From: an uncultured Porphyromonadaceae bacterium
GTDB taxonomy: Bacteria > Bacteroidota > Bacteroidia > Bacteroidales > Muribaculaceae
DNA: 64,000 bases
Assembly: GCA_937989585.1 (NCBI GenBank)
Contig: CALKRW010000061.1
Location: 46,245-110,244, forward strand
Reading direction: 5' to 3'
The notes under the pieces were generated by a model that saw only the letters and a list, made by a program, of their open reading frames with translations, searched no databases and was not told the origin of the DNA. Position numbers and translations under genes: made by a program. Below, piece after piece: positions 33,661 to 43,268 of the stretch. Numbering within the stretch: the stretch's first letter is position 1; every line of letters starts with the position of its first letter.

Positions 33661-35727
33661 TTATCTTAGAATTGATGAGGAAATGCCGCCTTCTCCACTA
33701 ATTTCATTATCAGTACTTACCTTCTTGCCATAATTGAATGTATAGCTTACATTCAAGGATATTTGTCTGTGGAAATCGGCTCCGAATTGTCTAATAGAAC
33801 TGTCAAACCATTGGGTGTTAAGACTGTCCCTGCTGATTTCCCAAGACGAATTAAATGGATTCACGATTGAAACCTGCAGATTCCATCCCTTGCTGACCCA
33901 GCCTGAGCCGACGGAATAGACCATTGGCATTTTACGAAGGTATGCCGTTTCGCCGTCTACATAACTGCTTTCTGATTCCCAATAGATGTTGAAAAAGAAT
34001 TTGCCAAGATAATAATTTGCACTCAGACTTGATGTTAGTGGATAGTGCGAAATTCGGTTACTTCCAGTTGTCTTGTAAAGTAACAGTCTTGGCGCCAGCG
34101 AGAAAGTAAGTTTTCCGTCAAAAAATTTCACAGTCGCACTTGCACCGATTTGACCATGATTATAGTCTCCGTCATTCTGGTATTTCTTCAGCAACATTCC
34201 ATCTGGTCCATCTGGACTATAAACCGCTATCTGACGGTTGATGATCCTGAAGGCAGTCATATAGGCAGACATTTGCCAGCGATTGTTCGGCAACCAGATA
34301 TAACTTATATTCGCGGAAATATGCCTTGAGCATTTAAGGTCAGGATTTCCGCTAATATACATCATTTCAGACTGCTGTATGATGTTGGGATTTTTCATTG
34401 TTGCATCCGGAGACATTGTCGCATACTGAAACCATACTCCCAATGAGTTTTTTTGATCCGGTGCATATTGGACATTTATATGAGTAAATGGGTAGCGGTC
34501 GAACATTGTCTTGCCATTGATGTAGTTCGACTCAATCGCGAAACCGCCGTCAATGCTTCCCGATATTTTTTGAAAGTTCATTGAAAGGCCGGCATAAAGT
34601 CCGGTAAATGTTTGCCTGAAACGGTTGATGGCATGACTTGAGCCTGAATAATTTATTTTTGTGTGACCTGCAGCCGATGAGAGGCTGGTGAATAGAGTGA
34701 TTTTTTGAGATAAGGATTTATTTATCTGGCTTGTGCCACGCAGCCACCAGGAATTCTCATTTGCTTTATTTACTATTGAGGTATTCATTGTTGTGTAATC
34801 CGTTGCGGAACTATTGTCCAGATATTCGGCTTCGAATCTTCCATTGATCGACCACCCTTTTTTGAGAGCGGCGTAAAGCTCACTTTCCCACGACATGGCG
34901 TTATTTGACGAATGTCCGGACGAACTGTATTTATCTTCAGGATAAACACTAGAGAAATTCACTTTTCCTGTGGATGTGTTTATCGGTGTATTGATGCGGT
35001 GGTATGAAATATGGTTGAGCCATGTCAGATTTTCACTTTTGTTCCATGTTGCCCGTAAGGCAGTATATAGTCCTTGATTGTGATGTCGTCCGGCCTCTGT
35101 TTTGCTTTCCCGCCTTATTGTACCAGAGGGCAACCGATAGATTTCTTTTGATTCGTTTCCGCTATGTGGATTGTAATCATAGTTACCTGCGACCATGAGA
35201 TCATATTCCATCTGGTGAAATGCAAACTTTGAATAAACCGAGCCATCCCCACCTCGAACCATAATTCGTCCTTTGCCGTTGAGTTTAGTATACCCTCCGT
35301 AGACATATGTCTGCGTAATGAAGTTTACGACATGCTGAGCCCTGGTGAAACGAGGGTCAGTTGGAAAATCAAGATATTCCACTCTCTTTACATCTTTCGG
35401 GTTTAGGCCATTTATATCTTCGGCCGTAGCCTGATGATAATTAATGAACAGGACTACGCTCTGATTGTCTACAGTCCTGATCGACTCTGTTATTGGATTT
35501 ATCTGCAACTGGGGAATCTGCATGCGGGATAATAGCGAGACACCATCCGTTGCCGAGGCCATTTGCTCTTTCGTCGGCATATAGACAGTCGCGGTCGGAC
35601 CTGTATGTTGCGCTTCAGCGACAACGGTTATCTCTCCAAGTTCATGTATGGTCATTGTATCCGTATCGCTTGAATGGCCTTGGGCCATCAGTGGCGCGAT
35701 AAGTAATGTTGCTGTCAGATGTTTCAT
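33661..35727 (-). CDS. TonB-dependent-receptor-like outer-membrane barrel, paralogue A
   Basis: The 688 residues have a short signal peptide (ending AQG). A plug-like domain (about 30-150) contains VSLLSRMQIPQLQINPITES and DVKRVEYLDFPTDPRF, and a long beta-barrel runs to the C-terminus. There is no TonB-box carboxypeptidase-like extension. It is clearly homologous along its length to the protein at 55571, for example ATAEDINGLNPKDVKRVEY against ATAEDLSGMRTQDVKKVEY. Both end in a GYGKK/NYGKK-type strand plus a Gly-rich tail. The ligand is unknown. The gene is divergent from a two-component system that starts 114 bases away. Confidence 0.82.
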   Translation of the reverse strand: MKHLTATLLIAPLMAQGHSSDTDTMTIHELGEITVVAEAQHTGPTATVYMPTKEQMASATDGVSLLSRMQIPQLQINPITESIRTVDNQSVVLFINYHQATAEDINGLNPKDVKRVEYLDFPTDPRFTRAQHVVNFITQTYVYGGYTKLNGKGRIMVRGGDGSVYSKFAFHQMEYDLMVAGNYDYNPHSGNESKEIYRLPSGTIRRESKTEAGRHHNQGLYTALRATWNKSENLTWLNHISYHRINTPINTSTGKVNFSSVYPEDKYSSSGHSSNNAMSWESELYAALKKGWSINGRFEAEYLDNSSATDYTTMNTSIVNKANENSWWLRGTSQINKSLSQKITLFTSLSSAAGHTKINYSGSSHAINRFRQTFTGLYAGLSMNFQKISGSIDGGFAIESNYINGKTMFDRYPFTHINVQYAPDQKNSLGVWFQYATMSPDATMKNPNIIQQSEMMYISGNPDLKCSRHISANISYIWLPNNRWQMSAYMTAFRIINRQIAVYSPDGPDGMLLKKYQNDGDYNHGQIGASATVKFFDGKLTFSLAPRLLLYKTTGSNRISHYPLTSSLSANYYLGKFFFNIYWESESSYVDGETAYLRKMPMVYSVGSGWVSKGWNLQVSIVNPFNSSWEISRDSLNTQWFDSSIRQFGADFHRQISLNVSYTFNYGKKVSTDNEISGEGGISSSILR

Positions 35728-35730
35728 GCC

Positions 35731-35739
35731 GCAAAAGTA
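35731..35739 (-). promoter_or_regulatory. -7 element of receptor A, leaderless
   Basis: On the minus strand TACTTTTGC is followed by three bases and the ATG at 35727. The start of transcription must be at or inside the start codon if this element is used. Confidence 0.6.
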
Positions 35740-35825
35740 CGTTGCATAATCTTAATCCCTGCTTAGGCTGTCTTAGTTAGTCTTAATCTTTTATCCTCTG
35801 TTATGCATGATTGGTTGTTTTTACG

Positions 35826-35833
35826 TACCTTTG
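35826..35833 (+). promoter_or_regulatory. -7 element of the sensor kinase gene, leaderless
   Basis: TACCTTTG is followed by seven bases and the ATG at 35841. The divergent arrangement with the receptor promoter leaves about 86 bases between the two -7 boxes for regulator binding. Confidence 0.65.
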
Positions 35834-35840
35834 CGCTGAT

Positions 35841-37178
35841 ATGAAACATTTTAAGGTCATATTAGTCACTTTGCGCATTGTCGTCATATTGCTTTTTTCG
35901 GCCAATGTGATATTCATGTTGCAGCTCTATGATTCAATCAAGGAAAGATACATCAGTGATGTTGAGCAAAGTCTCAGTCGTGCCGACCAGATTGAAATGG
36001 TCGACCGCATCGTGAAATCAGGACTTGGCGAAGAAGATGACGTAGTATGGATTCAGTTAGGATTGCAGAAGTCCGATATCGGATCTGCTGTCAGTGAGGA
36101 AGAATTGAGGGATGCGGATTATTCTCAAGGATTCCGTCGGGCAGACAAACAGATTATGGCTTCTATCGCCAGGTATCTTCACGAGAACTATGGCGAGCAC
36201 CTTGGCCGTCCGAATTTTACTGATATGGAGGATGCTTTCCGGAGGGACCTTAATTTTTCAGGTTATTATCCGGATGAAGTTCATATTGTAGGACCTGAGG
36301 ATACTTATGATAATCCTTCCGGCCTGTGGGAAATTGCTTATCTCGTAAACGATGATCTGACTTATTATGCTTACATATCACCGCTTACTGAAAATATTCT
36401 TCAGGAAATGAAAGGAGTAATTATAACTTCCATACTTATTGCCCTTGTCCTTACATTCGGTTTCTGGTATCTTGTCAGGGTCATCAACCGCCAGCGTACT
36501 ATTGAAGAGATGAAGGATGACTTTACAAACAATATGACACATGAACTGAAAACCCCTATAGCCATAGCATATGCCGCTAACGACTCTCTTCTCCAGTTCC
36601 CTGACGCCAGAGATGAGGAAAGGACAAGGAGGTATCTCACCGCTGCCCTTGAACAACTTTCCAGACTTGCCGGACTCGTAGAGAATATCCTTGCCATGAG
36701 CATGGAACGTCGTAAGAATCTGGTTATGGCTAAGGAAAACATTGCGCTCCGTCCCTTGTTGAAATCAGTCATTGGGCAACAGGAACTCAAGGCGTCCAAA
36801 CCGTGCGAGATATCGCTTGAATGCTCCGATTCTGCGTCTGTCGAAGCGGATCCTACACATTTTTCGAACATTATAGGCAATCTGATTGACAACAGCATGA
36901 AATATTCCGGTGATTCGGTTCGCATAGCAGTGAAGGCTGATGAAAACGAAATATCGGTCTCTGATAACGGTATTGGAATTCCCGAAAAATCATTACCGGA
37001 GATTTTCAATAAGTTCTATCGGGTGCCCAACGGAAATAAAAGCGATGTACGAGGTTATGGCATAGGCCTTTTTTATGTCAGGTCAATTGTTGAAAAACAT
37101 GGTTGGTCCATATATGTTGAAAGTAAGTCCGGCATAGGCAGTAAATTCACAATCATATTCAAAAGCAATGAAAAATAG
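35841..37178 (+). CDS. Sensor histidine kinase
   Basis: The 445-residue protein (from the ATG at 35841) has two membrane helices, at about 5-27 and 195-215, with a periplasmic sensor domain of about 165 residues between them. The kinase core shows the H box NMTHELKTPI (His near 235), the N box NLIDNSMKYS, the G boxes VSDNGIGIPE and GYGIGLFYVR, and the F box FNKFYRV. The sensor region is not recognised. Its last 11 bases overlap the response regulator gene. Together with the regulator it probably controls the divergent receptor A, which is inference from position. Confidence 0.93.
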   Translation: MKHFKVILVTLRIVVILLFSANVIFMLQLYDSIKERYISDVEQSLSRADQIEMVDRIVKSGLGEEDDVVWIQLGLQKSDIGSAVSEEELRDADYSQGFRRADKQIMASIARYLHENYGEHLGRPNFTDMEDAFRRDLNFSGYYPDEVHIVGPEDTYDNPSGLWEIAYLVNDDLTYYAYISPLTENILQEMKGVIITSILIALVLTFGFWYLVRVINRQRTIEEMKDDFTNNMTHELKTPIAIAYAANDSLLQFPDARDEERTRRYLTAALEQLSRLAGLVENILAMSMERRKNLVMAKENIALRPLLKSVIGQQELKASKPCEISLECSDSASVEADPTHFSNIIGNLIDNSMKYSGDSVRIAVKADENEISVSDNGIGIPEKSLPEIFNKFYRVPNGNKSDVRGYGIGLFYVRSIVEKHGWSIYVESKSGIGSKFTIIFKSNEK

Positions 37179-37848
37179 AGTGTTATTGGTTGAGGATGAC
37201 ATCACCCTGGCAATGATTGTTTCTGAAACATTGCAGCGCGACGGTTTTGAAGTGACTGTTGCTCCCAATGGAGAGGAAGGTTTGCATAGATTCATACGGT
37301 ATGGCACAGACATCATAGTGGCAGACGTGATGATGCCACGTATGGACGGATTTGATATGGTGCGTAAAATCAGACAGTTTGATTGCCGGACGCCCATACT
37401 TTTTCTCACGGCAAAATCTGAGATTGATAGTATAGTTGAAGGATTTGAACTTGGAGGTAACGACTATCTGAAAAAGCCGTTCAAGATGCTGGAACTGATT
37501 GTCAGAATCAAGGCTCTTCTTGGAAGAAGCAGACCTCTTGAAAATGAACTCTTTCCTATAGGATGCTATACTCTTGACTCGTCAACACAGACTCTGAAGT
37601 CTTCTGGTTATAGTGATATTAATCTTTCAATCATTGAGGCTAAAATATTAAAGGAACTTGTCGTAAACATAGGCCGTACTGTTGAGGCTTCGACACTGAT
37701 GCGGATGGTTTGGCAGAGAGACGACCCTTACAGCAGAAATTCACTTCACGGATTTATACACAAACTACGCCATTATCTCCGTCATGACGAATCAATCTCG
37801 ATACTGAATCAGAGAGGCATAGGATATATGCTTGTCATCAGGAATTAA
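37168..37848 (+). CDS. OmpR-family response regulator
   Basis: The 226 residues contain a receiver domain with acidic pair EDD at 9-11, phospho-acceptor Asp53 (VADVMMPRMDG), the FLTAKSE segment and Lys in KKPF. A winged-helix DNA-binding domain follows (about 130-226, ending RGIGYMLVI). It overlaps the kinase gene by 11 bases, so the two are translationally coupled. OmpR-type regulators bind direct repeats spaced about 11 bases. Confidence 0.94.
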   Translation: MKNRVLLVEDDITLAMIVSETLQRDGFEVTVAPNGEEGLHRFIRYGTDIIVADVMMPRMDGFDMVRKIRQFDCRTPILFLTAKSEIDSIVEGFELGGNDYLKKPFKMLELIVRIKALLGRSRPLENELFPIGCYTLDSSTQTLKSSGYSDINLSIIEAKILKELVVNIGRTVEASTLMRMVWQRDDPYSRNSLHGFIHKLRHYLRHDESISILNQRGIGYMLVIRN

Positions 37849-37856
37849 AAAGGAAA

Positions 37857-37894
37857 AGTCCATAACCTGTCATATTATGGCAAAGTTATGGACT
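37857..37894. terminator. Hairpin between the convergent regulator and ridA genes
   Basis: AGTCCATAAC and GTTATGGACT form a perfect ten-base stem with an 18-base loop. There is no strong T-run, so it is a likely but imperfect terminator. Confidence 0.5.
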
Positions 37895-37933
37895 AAAAGT
37901 GTGATAAAAATTATCCTTCGTCTAACCAAAGGA

Positions 37934-38308
37934 TCAACGAACTGCTAGAATTTCGATTTCTACCAGGACGTTTTTAGGGAGTGTTTTGACTGCAACTGCC
38001 GACCGGGCAGGGTAGGGCTCTGAGAAAACTCGGGCATATACTTCGTTCATTGCGGTGAAGTTTGCCATATCTGAAAGGAATACTGTGGTTTTGACGACGT
38101 TGTCGGTGCTGAGTCCTGCTGCAGCCAGGATTGCGCATACATTTGCGAGCGACTGTTCGGTTTGGGCGATGATGCCTTCGGGAATTGTTCCGTCTGCAGG
38201 ATTCAATGGAATCTGACCGGAGGCAAAGAGGAATGAGCCTGTGTCGATAGCCTGGCTGTAAGGACCGATTGCACCGGGAGCGTCAGTTGTTGCGATTACT
38301 TTTTTCAT
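37934..38308 (-). CDS. ridA: RidA-family enamine/imine deaminase
   Basis: The 124-residue protein has the family features APGAIGPYSQAI, FASGQIPLNPADG and the terminal VLVEIEILAVR with the preceding ARSAVAVKTLPKN, including the conserved Arg. RidA hydrolyses reactive enamines made by PLP enzymes. Its ATG overlaps the stop of the YihY gene (ATGA), so it is translated from the same message. Confidence 0.95.
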   Translation of the reverse strand: MKKVIATTDAPGAIGPYSQAIDTGSFLFASGQIPLNPADGTIPEGIIAQTEQSLANVCAILAAAGLSTDNVVKTTVFLSDMANFTAMNEVYARVFSEPYPARSAVAVKTLPKNVLVEIEILAVR

Positions 38309-39873
38309 TTTCGTTCTGTTTTATTTTGATTATTGATGTTTGATGATTTCTTGCTGGCGTTATTGTTTGTTTTTGATTTATTTTGGTTTTCAGGTTTATT
38401 CTCCCGGGCCTTGATGTCTGCTCGCTCGATTTCTGCGATAAAAGCCTTGAATTTCTTGCAGGTATTCTGGGAGTGAATATGATTTTTACGTTCGACAATC
38501 TGCATGGCCTTGTTTTCTGACATGATGTCAATATCTTCAAGTCGTACATCGCCAGTCACCTTGTCAACCTGTGCTATTATCTTGTCCGCAAGTTCATTTA
38601 TGGATTTGAAATTCTCGTCAAAATTGTCGATAAAGTTGTCCACCCCTCTGTTTTCCAGTTTGTTGAGGACATATCTCAAGGTCAGTTCATCCGGATTTAT
38701 GGCTGGCTGCAGCCCATATATTTCAGCCTTTTCATCAATGATTACGCGAACAAGTATCCCGGTCTCGACAAGTATTTCTACAACCTCGGACACCAGTTTG
38801 GATGGAATCTCATAGGCTTTTGACAGGTACATGGCTGTCGGGGCCTTGCGCGATGATGTGAAACTGCGGACAACTACAGCGGCCAGACCTACCGCAACCT
38901 TCTGACGGTATGAAATCGATATGTTGTTTATGTCCGACTGGAATGAGAACTGGACAATGCTTTGCGACGCGTAACACAGCAACGATCCGCTCAGAGTGAT
39001 CACCCAGGTCAACTGGACCCATATAAGGAGTAGCGGCAGAAATGCGAACGAACCGTAAATGGCGTTGTATCGTGTCACGTACAGCTGACCGGTCACGAAA
39101 AGCCACTGAAGAATGCGGAATCCGGTTCCGGCAATAACTCCGGCTATTATGGCATTGCCTTTCTTGACCTTTGTGTTAGGAATAAGAATGAATACCGCGG
39201 CGAAGAAAAGCCAGGTGAATAGCCACGAGGCACCGTCAAGTATCATATGAATTACAGGCGTCATGAAAGGAAAATTAAATATGGCCTGTAGGGACGATGA
39301 CATGAATATTGTTAGGCCACTGCCGCATATCATTAGAACCGGAAGGATGAGAAGCATGGCCGTATAGTCCGTAATCTTACGCCACAGTGAGCGCGAGTTC
39401 TTGATACCCCAGAGTACATTGAATGTATCCTCTACGCTGCTGACAAGAGATATAAGAGTCCATAAAAGGAATGCTATGCCGACACCCAGAAAAAGGCCTT
39501 CGCCGCTTGTGTCTAGATATGAGTCCGCAAATTGTAACGCCTGTTTGATTGCTTCTTTTTGAGCAGGGAAAGAACTGTAAAGTTCATCCTCGAGTACGGT
39601 CTGAAGACCGAATCCCCTCCCGAGGGCAAAAAGCAGGGCCAGGGCTGGGACGATGGCAAGAATTGTGCGGTAGGTCATCGCGCAGGCCTTTGATTGTAGA
39701 TCGGAGTCCAGAAACGAGCGTACAGAGATGTTCAGGGTCTTGGTGACATTAATCCACCAGAAATTGCGGGTGTCACGCCATACGCCATCGCTAGCATAGC
39801 GCCACAGTGCTAGCGTTCGGGCTGATAGCCGTGCATATCGGTTCTTCCATTTGTCTACATCTACAAGGGCCAT
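38305..39873 (-). CDS. YihY/BrkB-family inner-membrane protein
   Basis: The 522 residues have about six membrane helices between residues 55 and 305. They include the conserved KACAMTYRTILAIVPALALL, the VEDTFNVLWGIKNSRSLWRK loop and the FLPLLLIWVQLTWVITLSG helix. A cytoplasmic region of about 200 residues follows and ends in an Asn/Lys-rich low-complexity tail. The family has no firmly proven function; the old label RNase BN is wrong for it. It is the first gene of the yihY-ridA pair. Confidence 0.9.
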   Translation of the reverse strand: MALVDVDKWKNRYARLSARTLALWRYASDGVWRDTRNFWWINVTKTLNISVRSFLDSDLQSKACAMTYRTILAIVPALALLFALGRGFGLQTVLEDELYSSFPAQKEAIKQALQFADSYLDTSGEGLFLGVGIAFLLWTLISLVSSVEDTFNVLWGIKNSRSLWRKITDYTAMLLILPVLMICGSGLTIFMSSSLQAIFNFPFMTPVIHMILDGASWLFTWLFFAAVFILIPNTKVKKGNAIIAGVIAGTGFRILQWLFVTGQLYVTRYNAIYGSFAFLPLLLIWVQLTWVITLSGSLLCYASQSIVQFSFQSDINNISISYRQKVAVGLAAVVVRSFTSSRKAPTAMYLSKAYEIPSKLVSEVVEILVETGILVRVIIDEKAEIYGLQPAINPDELTLRYVLNKLENRGVDNFIDNFDENFKSINELADKIIAQVDKVTGDVRLEDIDIMSENKAMQIVERKNHIHSQNTCKKFKAFIAEIERADIKARENKPENQNKSKTNNNASKKSSNINNQNKTERK

Positions 39874-39919
39874 ATCCTGTTTAGGTTTCGCATCGGTATT
39901 TTACTCGCTCATCAAGAGG

Positions 39920-39951
39920 CAAAGTTAGAAATTTATCCTCAAAAGCACAAA
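39920..39951 (-). promoter_or_regulatory. Promoter of yihY-ridA
   Basis: On the minus strand TTTG (39948-39951), a 20-base spacer and TAACTTTG (39920-39927) match the consensus exactly. The leader is about 40 bases. Confidence 0.82.
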
Positions 39952-40034
39952 ATGAAAACAAGTGCTTGGCCCCAAAAGTTAGTGAAAAGCACGAAAATTC
40001 ATTAGCGTGTGCTCTGAAATATTCTCCGACTGTC

Positions 40035-40064
40035 TTGAAGTTTCGCGATTAATGACTAAATTTG
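40035..40064 (+). promoter_or_regulatory. Promoter of the DUF5606 gene
   Basis: TTG at 40035-40037, a 19-base spacer and TAAATTTG at 40057-40064 match the consensus. The leader is about 60 bases. Confidence 0.8.
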
Positions 40065-40132
40065 CACCAGCGGTGCGAACTTAGGCCCGTATCATTCTGT
40101 TTTAAACATAACAAACATTAAGCATAAGCACA

Positions 40133-40597
40133 ATGATTGAACGAATCCTTTCCATAGCCGGTAAGCCCGGACTATACCGCCTTGTAAGCCAGGGCAAGAA
40201 TATGCTCATAGTTGAGAATGTCGAGACAGGCAAGCGTATGCCTGCTTATTCACGTGACAAGGTAATTTCTTTGGCCGATGTGGCTATATATACTACAGGT
40301 GAGGATATGCCTCTTTACGAAGTTTTTGAGAAAGTCAGCGAGAAAAACGACGCCCGGCCTGTTGACATGAGCAAACTCAAAGAAGACGCCGCTCTTCGCG
40401 AGTATTTTGCTGAGGTCCTTCCGGAATATGACCGAGACCGAGTATATACTAATGATATACGTAAACTTTTCTCGTGGTACAATATTCTCGTTTCCAACGG
40501 TGTCAAGGATTTCAAGATGTCTGAGATCAGTGAAGATGAAGCAGCCGAGGCTGCAGAGAAAGCCGATGAGGAAAACAGCACAGATTCAGAAAAATAA
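40133..40597 (+). CDS. DUF5606 protein
   Basis: The 154-residue protein begins MIERILSIAGKPGLYRLVSQ, with a small beta-rich domain followed by a helical part (SKLKEDAALREYFAEVLPEY, RKLFSWYNILVSNG). This matches the DUF5606 family, restricted as far as I know to Bacteroidota. The C-terminus is Ala/Glu-rich (AAEAAEKADEE). The function is unknown. It has its own promoter and terminator. Confidence 0.88.
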   Translation: MIERILSIAGKPGLYRLVSQGKNMLIVENVETGKRMPAYSRDKVISLADVAIYTTGEDMPLYEVFEKVSEKNDARPVDMSKLKEDAALREYFAEVLPEYDRDRVYTNDIRKLFSWYNILVSNGVKDFKMSEISEDEAAEAAEKADEENSTDSEK

Positions 40598-40614
40598 TTT
40601 CTAATGAATAATAT

Positions 40615-40653
40615 CGGGGCAGGGGACCTGAGGCCTTCTGCCCCGTTTATTTT
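40615..40653 (+). terminator. Terminator of the DUF5606 gene
   Basis: CGGGGCAG and CTGCCCCG form an eight-base stem with a 15-base loop, followed by TTTATTTT. Its presence shows that the hydrolase frame upstream of 40670 is not coding. Confidence 0.85.
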
Positions 40654-40675
40654 AAACAATATTATATTGATGCAC

Positions 40676-41701
40676 ATGAAAAGGTACGGGATACTTGTAA
40701 ATACACTATGTCTTATTGCGTTTATTTCAGTTGCTCAGAGTGCGGAATCCAGAGTCTGGCATCAGGATTCACTTGGTGTGGAATTCCAGTTCACAACGGT
40801 TGAGATGCCCCGAGACTACAGTGGCGATGTAGTAAGTACAGTGATTCGGGATGAATCCCAATGCGGCGCTAACCGTGGTGTACTTTATGTTCATGGCTTC
40901 AATGATTACTTCTTTCAGAAAGAGATGGCTGAGCAATTCGTTGATTCATGTTATAATTTCTATGCCGTTGATTTGCGGAAATATGGCCGGTCATTCCGTA
41001 AAGGCCAGTTGCATTGCGATGCCAGGAAAATATCTGAATATTACCCTGATATAGATTCTGCACTCAGCATCATGCACGATGCAGGTATAGATGAGGTGGT
41101 TTTGATGGGACATTCTACGGGTGGTCTTGTCGTTGCCTCATACATGAACCATAATCCATCATCATTGGTCAAGGCCGTGATACTTAACAGTCCGTTTCTT
41201 GAATGGAACTTTAACGGATTCATGCGCAAGGTCGCTATTCCGGCCGTATCGTCTTTGGGACGCCTGTTCCCCAGTTTGAAAATAAGTCAGGGCGATGGAA
41301 CGGCTTATGGCGAGAGCCTTGGCAGGGATTTCCACGGAGAATGGAAATATAATGTTGAATGGAAGACACTGCATCCACGCAAAGTCACTGCCGGCTGGAT
41401 TCGCTGTATAACTCTTGCTCAGAAAGCGCTCAAAAAACATTCGGACATTAAGGTTCCGGTTCTTATCATGCATTCCGATAAATCTGTCAGCACCTCAAAA
41501 TGGGAACCCGGGGTCATGCATGCCGATGCTGTCCTTAACGTCAAGGATATTGCCCGTATCGGTGCAGAACTTGGTCCTGAAGTAACCGAAAAGACCATCC
41601 CGGGCGGCATGCACGATCTTGTACTGTCAGAAAAACCTGTCAGGGAACTTGTATATAAAACCATGTTCTCATGGCTTGACCGTCATTTCGCCGAGCGGTA
41701 A
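40676..41701 (+). CDS. Secreted S33-type alpha/beta hydrolase
   Basis: The 341-residue protein (from ATG 40676; 40670 is possible) has a signal peptide ending AQSAES. It then shows the lipase/peptidase fold: LYVHGFNDYF, the nucleophile elbow MGHSTGG, the acid region VLIMHSDKSVS and the His region PGGMHDLVLS. The fold fits serine aminopeptidases and monoacylglycerol lipases; the substrate is unknown. Its last 19 bases overlap the end of the convergent ClC gene, an unusually tight arrangement. Confidence 0.85.
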   Translation: MKRYGILVNTLCLIAFISVAQSAESRVWHQDSLGVEFQFTTVEMPRDYSGDVVSTVIRDESQCGANRGVLYVHGFNDYFFQKEMAEQFVDSCYNFYAVDLRKYGRSFRKGQLHCDARKISEYYPDIDSALSIMHDAGIDEVVLMGHSTGGLVVASYMNHNPSSLVKAVILNSPFLEWNFNGFMRKVAIPAVSSLGRLFPSLKISQGDGTAYGESLGRDFHGEWKYNVEWKTLHPRKVTAGWIRCITLAQKALKKHSDIKVPVLIMHSDKSVSTSKWEPGVMHADAVLNVKDIARIGAELGPEVTEKTIPGGMHDLVLSEKPVRELVYKTMFSWLDRHFAER

Positions 41702-43065
41702 GTGCCTGTGGTGTCTTTGGCCGTCCTTCCCGTTCTTGACGCGGCAATGTGAACAATACAGAATGAAATTGTAGCCGCGATTGTTAGTGGAAGGAAGAAC
41801 TGATAGCCATCGCACATCTCGGCTGTTAGGAATATTGCCATGAGAGGCGCGCGTACCGCACCGGCCATTACGCCGGCCATTCCTATGTATGCGAAACCTG
41901 CTGTCGTCAGGTCAAGATTCAACAGATCATTCAGTGCGAATGCGAAAAGAAAGCCGAAAAGTCCTCCTGCAAATAGAGTGGGGGCGAAATCGCCGGCGAC
42001 ACCGCCGCCGCTGTTTGTCGATACGCAGGCCACTGGTTTGACGACAACTACACCTGCCATTATCAGCATCAGCAGTCCGGGCTTGCCCGTGAAGGAATGG
42101 AATGGACTTGCCTCGGCCACTATTTCTTTTGTGCCGTCAAGCATACGTGTCAGTAAGCCATAGCCCTCTCCGTAAAGTATAGGAAAGAGGAACACGCAGA
42201 TGGATAGCAATCCGCCTGACAGTGCGGCTCGCACCCATATGTTCCGGCGCCCTTCATAGAACTTGCGCAAAGTCCGCATTATTGCTGAATAGTAGATTGA
42301 ATAGAATCCGCATAGAATGCCTAACACGAAAACCCATGGAAGGATTGATGTGTCGAAGAATATGTAACTCGTCACATTTATATCATAGGTGAAGCCGCTC
42401 AGGGTATAGGCTGTCAGGGAAGATGCGATGCACCCTATTATCAGCGTGATGGTGGAAAGTGTGGATATTTCGAGCATCAGGACTTCTATCGTGAACAGTG
42501 CTCCTCCGATAGGTGCCTTGAATATTCCGGCTATACCGGCCCCGGCGCCTATGCCTATCATGAGTCTTAGTTGAGCGCGGCTCATGCCGAAAAAATTGCC
42601 TACCCATGACCCGATGCTGGCCGATGTCGTCGCGATAGGTCCCTCGGAACCGGCCGATCCTCCAAAGCCTAGTGTAAGCGTGCTGGCGATCATGGGGGCA
42701 AATATCATTTTGGCTCCGAAGCGGAATCTGTTGTCCTTAATGTCCTCTTGAACTTTCTCGACACCGTGCTGAATATTGCGTTTTAATATGAAGTGCTGGT
42801 AGAATATAGTCAGTACAATGCCGGTCACCGGAAGCAGTATTAGCCACCAGTTTGCCCCATCTCTGTTGAAACCTGACATTATGAGTTCTGTCAGACTGCC
42901 GATCATCAGTTTAAGAACCCACGCGCAGAATCCGGATAGCACGCCGATTATGATTCCTACCAGAACCGCAAACGTATAGGCTGTACAATGTCGTGTCGTC
43001 CAGAAATTTATTTTCCGGCCAAACATTCTGCTTTCTACGCTGGTTTTTCTTAAAAATACTTTCAT
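41683..43065 (-). CDS. ClC-family chloride channel/antiporter
   Basis: The 460 residues have about ten to twelve membrane helices and the family filter motifs GSAGSEGPIA, GAGAGIAGIFKAPIGG and NSGGGVAGDFAPTLFAGG. There is no C-terminal CBS pair, as usual for short bacterial forms. It moves chloride, or exchanges chloride and protons, across the inner membrane. The stop region overlaps the convergent hydrolase gene by 19 bases. Confidence 0.94.
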   Translation of the reverse strand: MKVFLRKTSVESRMFGRKINFWTTRHCTAYTFAVLVGIIIGVLSGFCAWVLKLMIGSLTELIMSGFNRDGANWWLILLPVTGIVLTIFYQHFILKRNIQHGVEKVQEDIKDNRFRFGAKMIFAPMIASTLTLGFGGSAGSEGPIATTSASIGSWVGNFFGMSRAQLRLMIGIGAGAGIAGIFKAPIGGALFTIEVLMLEISTLSTITLIIGCIASSLTAYTLSGFTYDINVTSYIFFDTSILPWVFVLGILCGFYSIYYSAIMRTLRKFYEGRRNIWVRAALSGGLLSICVFLFPILYGEGYGLLTRMLDGTKEIVAEASPFHSFTGKPGLLMLIMAGVVVVKPVACVSTNSGGGVAGDFAPTLFAGGLFGFLFAFALNDLLNLDLTTAGFAYIGMAGVMAGAVRAPLMAIFLTAEMCDGYQFFLPLTIAATISFCIVHIAASRTGRTAKDTTGTYRSAK

Positions 43066-43268
43066 ATTATCTATAACAAGCAGTTTTATACTTTGGTAGC
43101 GAGATTTACGACTTTTAAATTGTTAAAATTTGTTTCGGTGCATCGTAGGTTTATAAATAATGTGTAATTTAGCGTCAGTTTAGTGGAAATATGTATTATT
43201 ATTCTGCTGACATGAACTCCTGAGTTCAATTTCTAAAGATATTATTCAATTATAAATAACCTATTATC

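Noticed and set aside
40604..40675. Longer start for the S33 hydrolase
   Set aside because: The extension runs through an intrinsic terminator; the signal peptide begins at the methionine at 40676.
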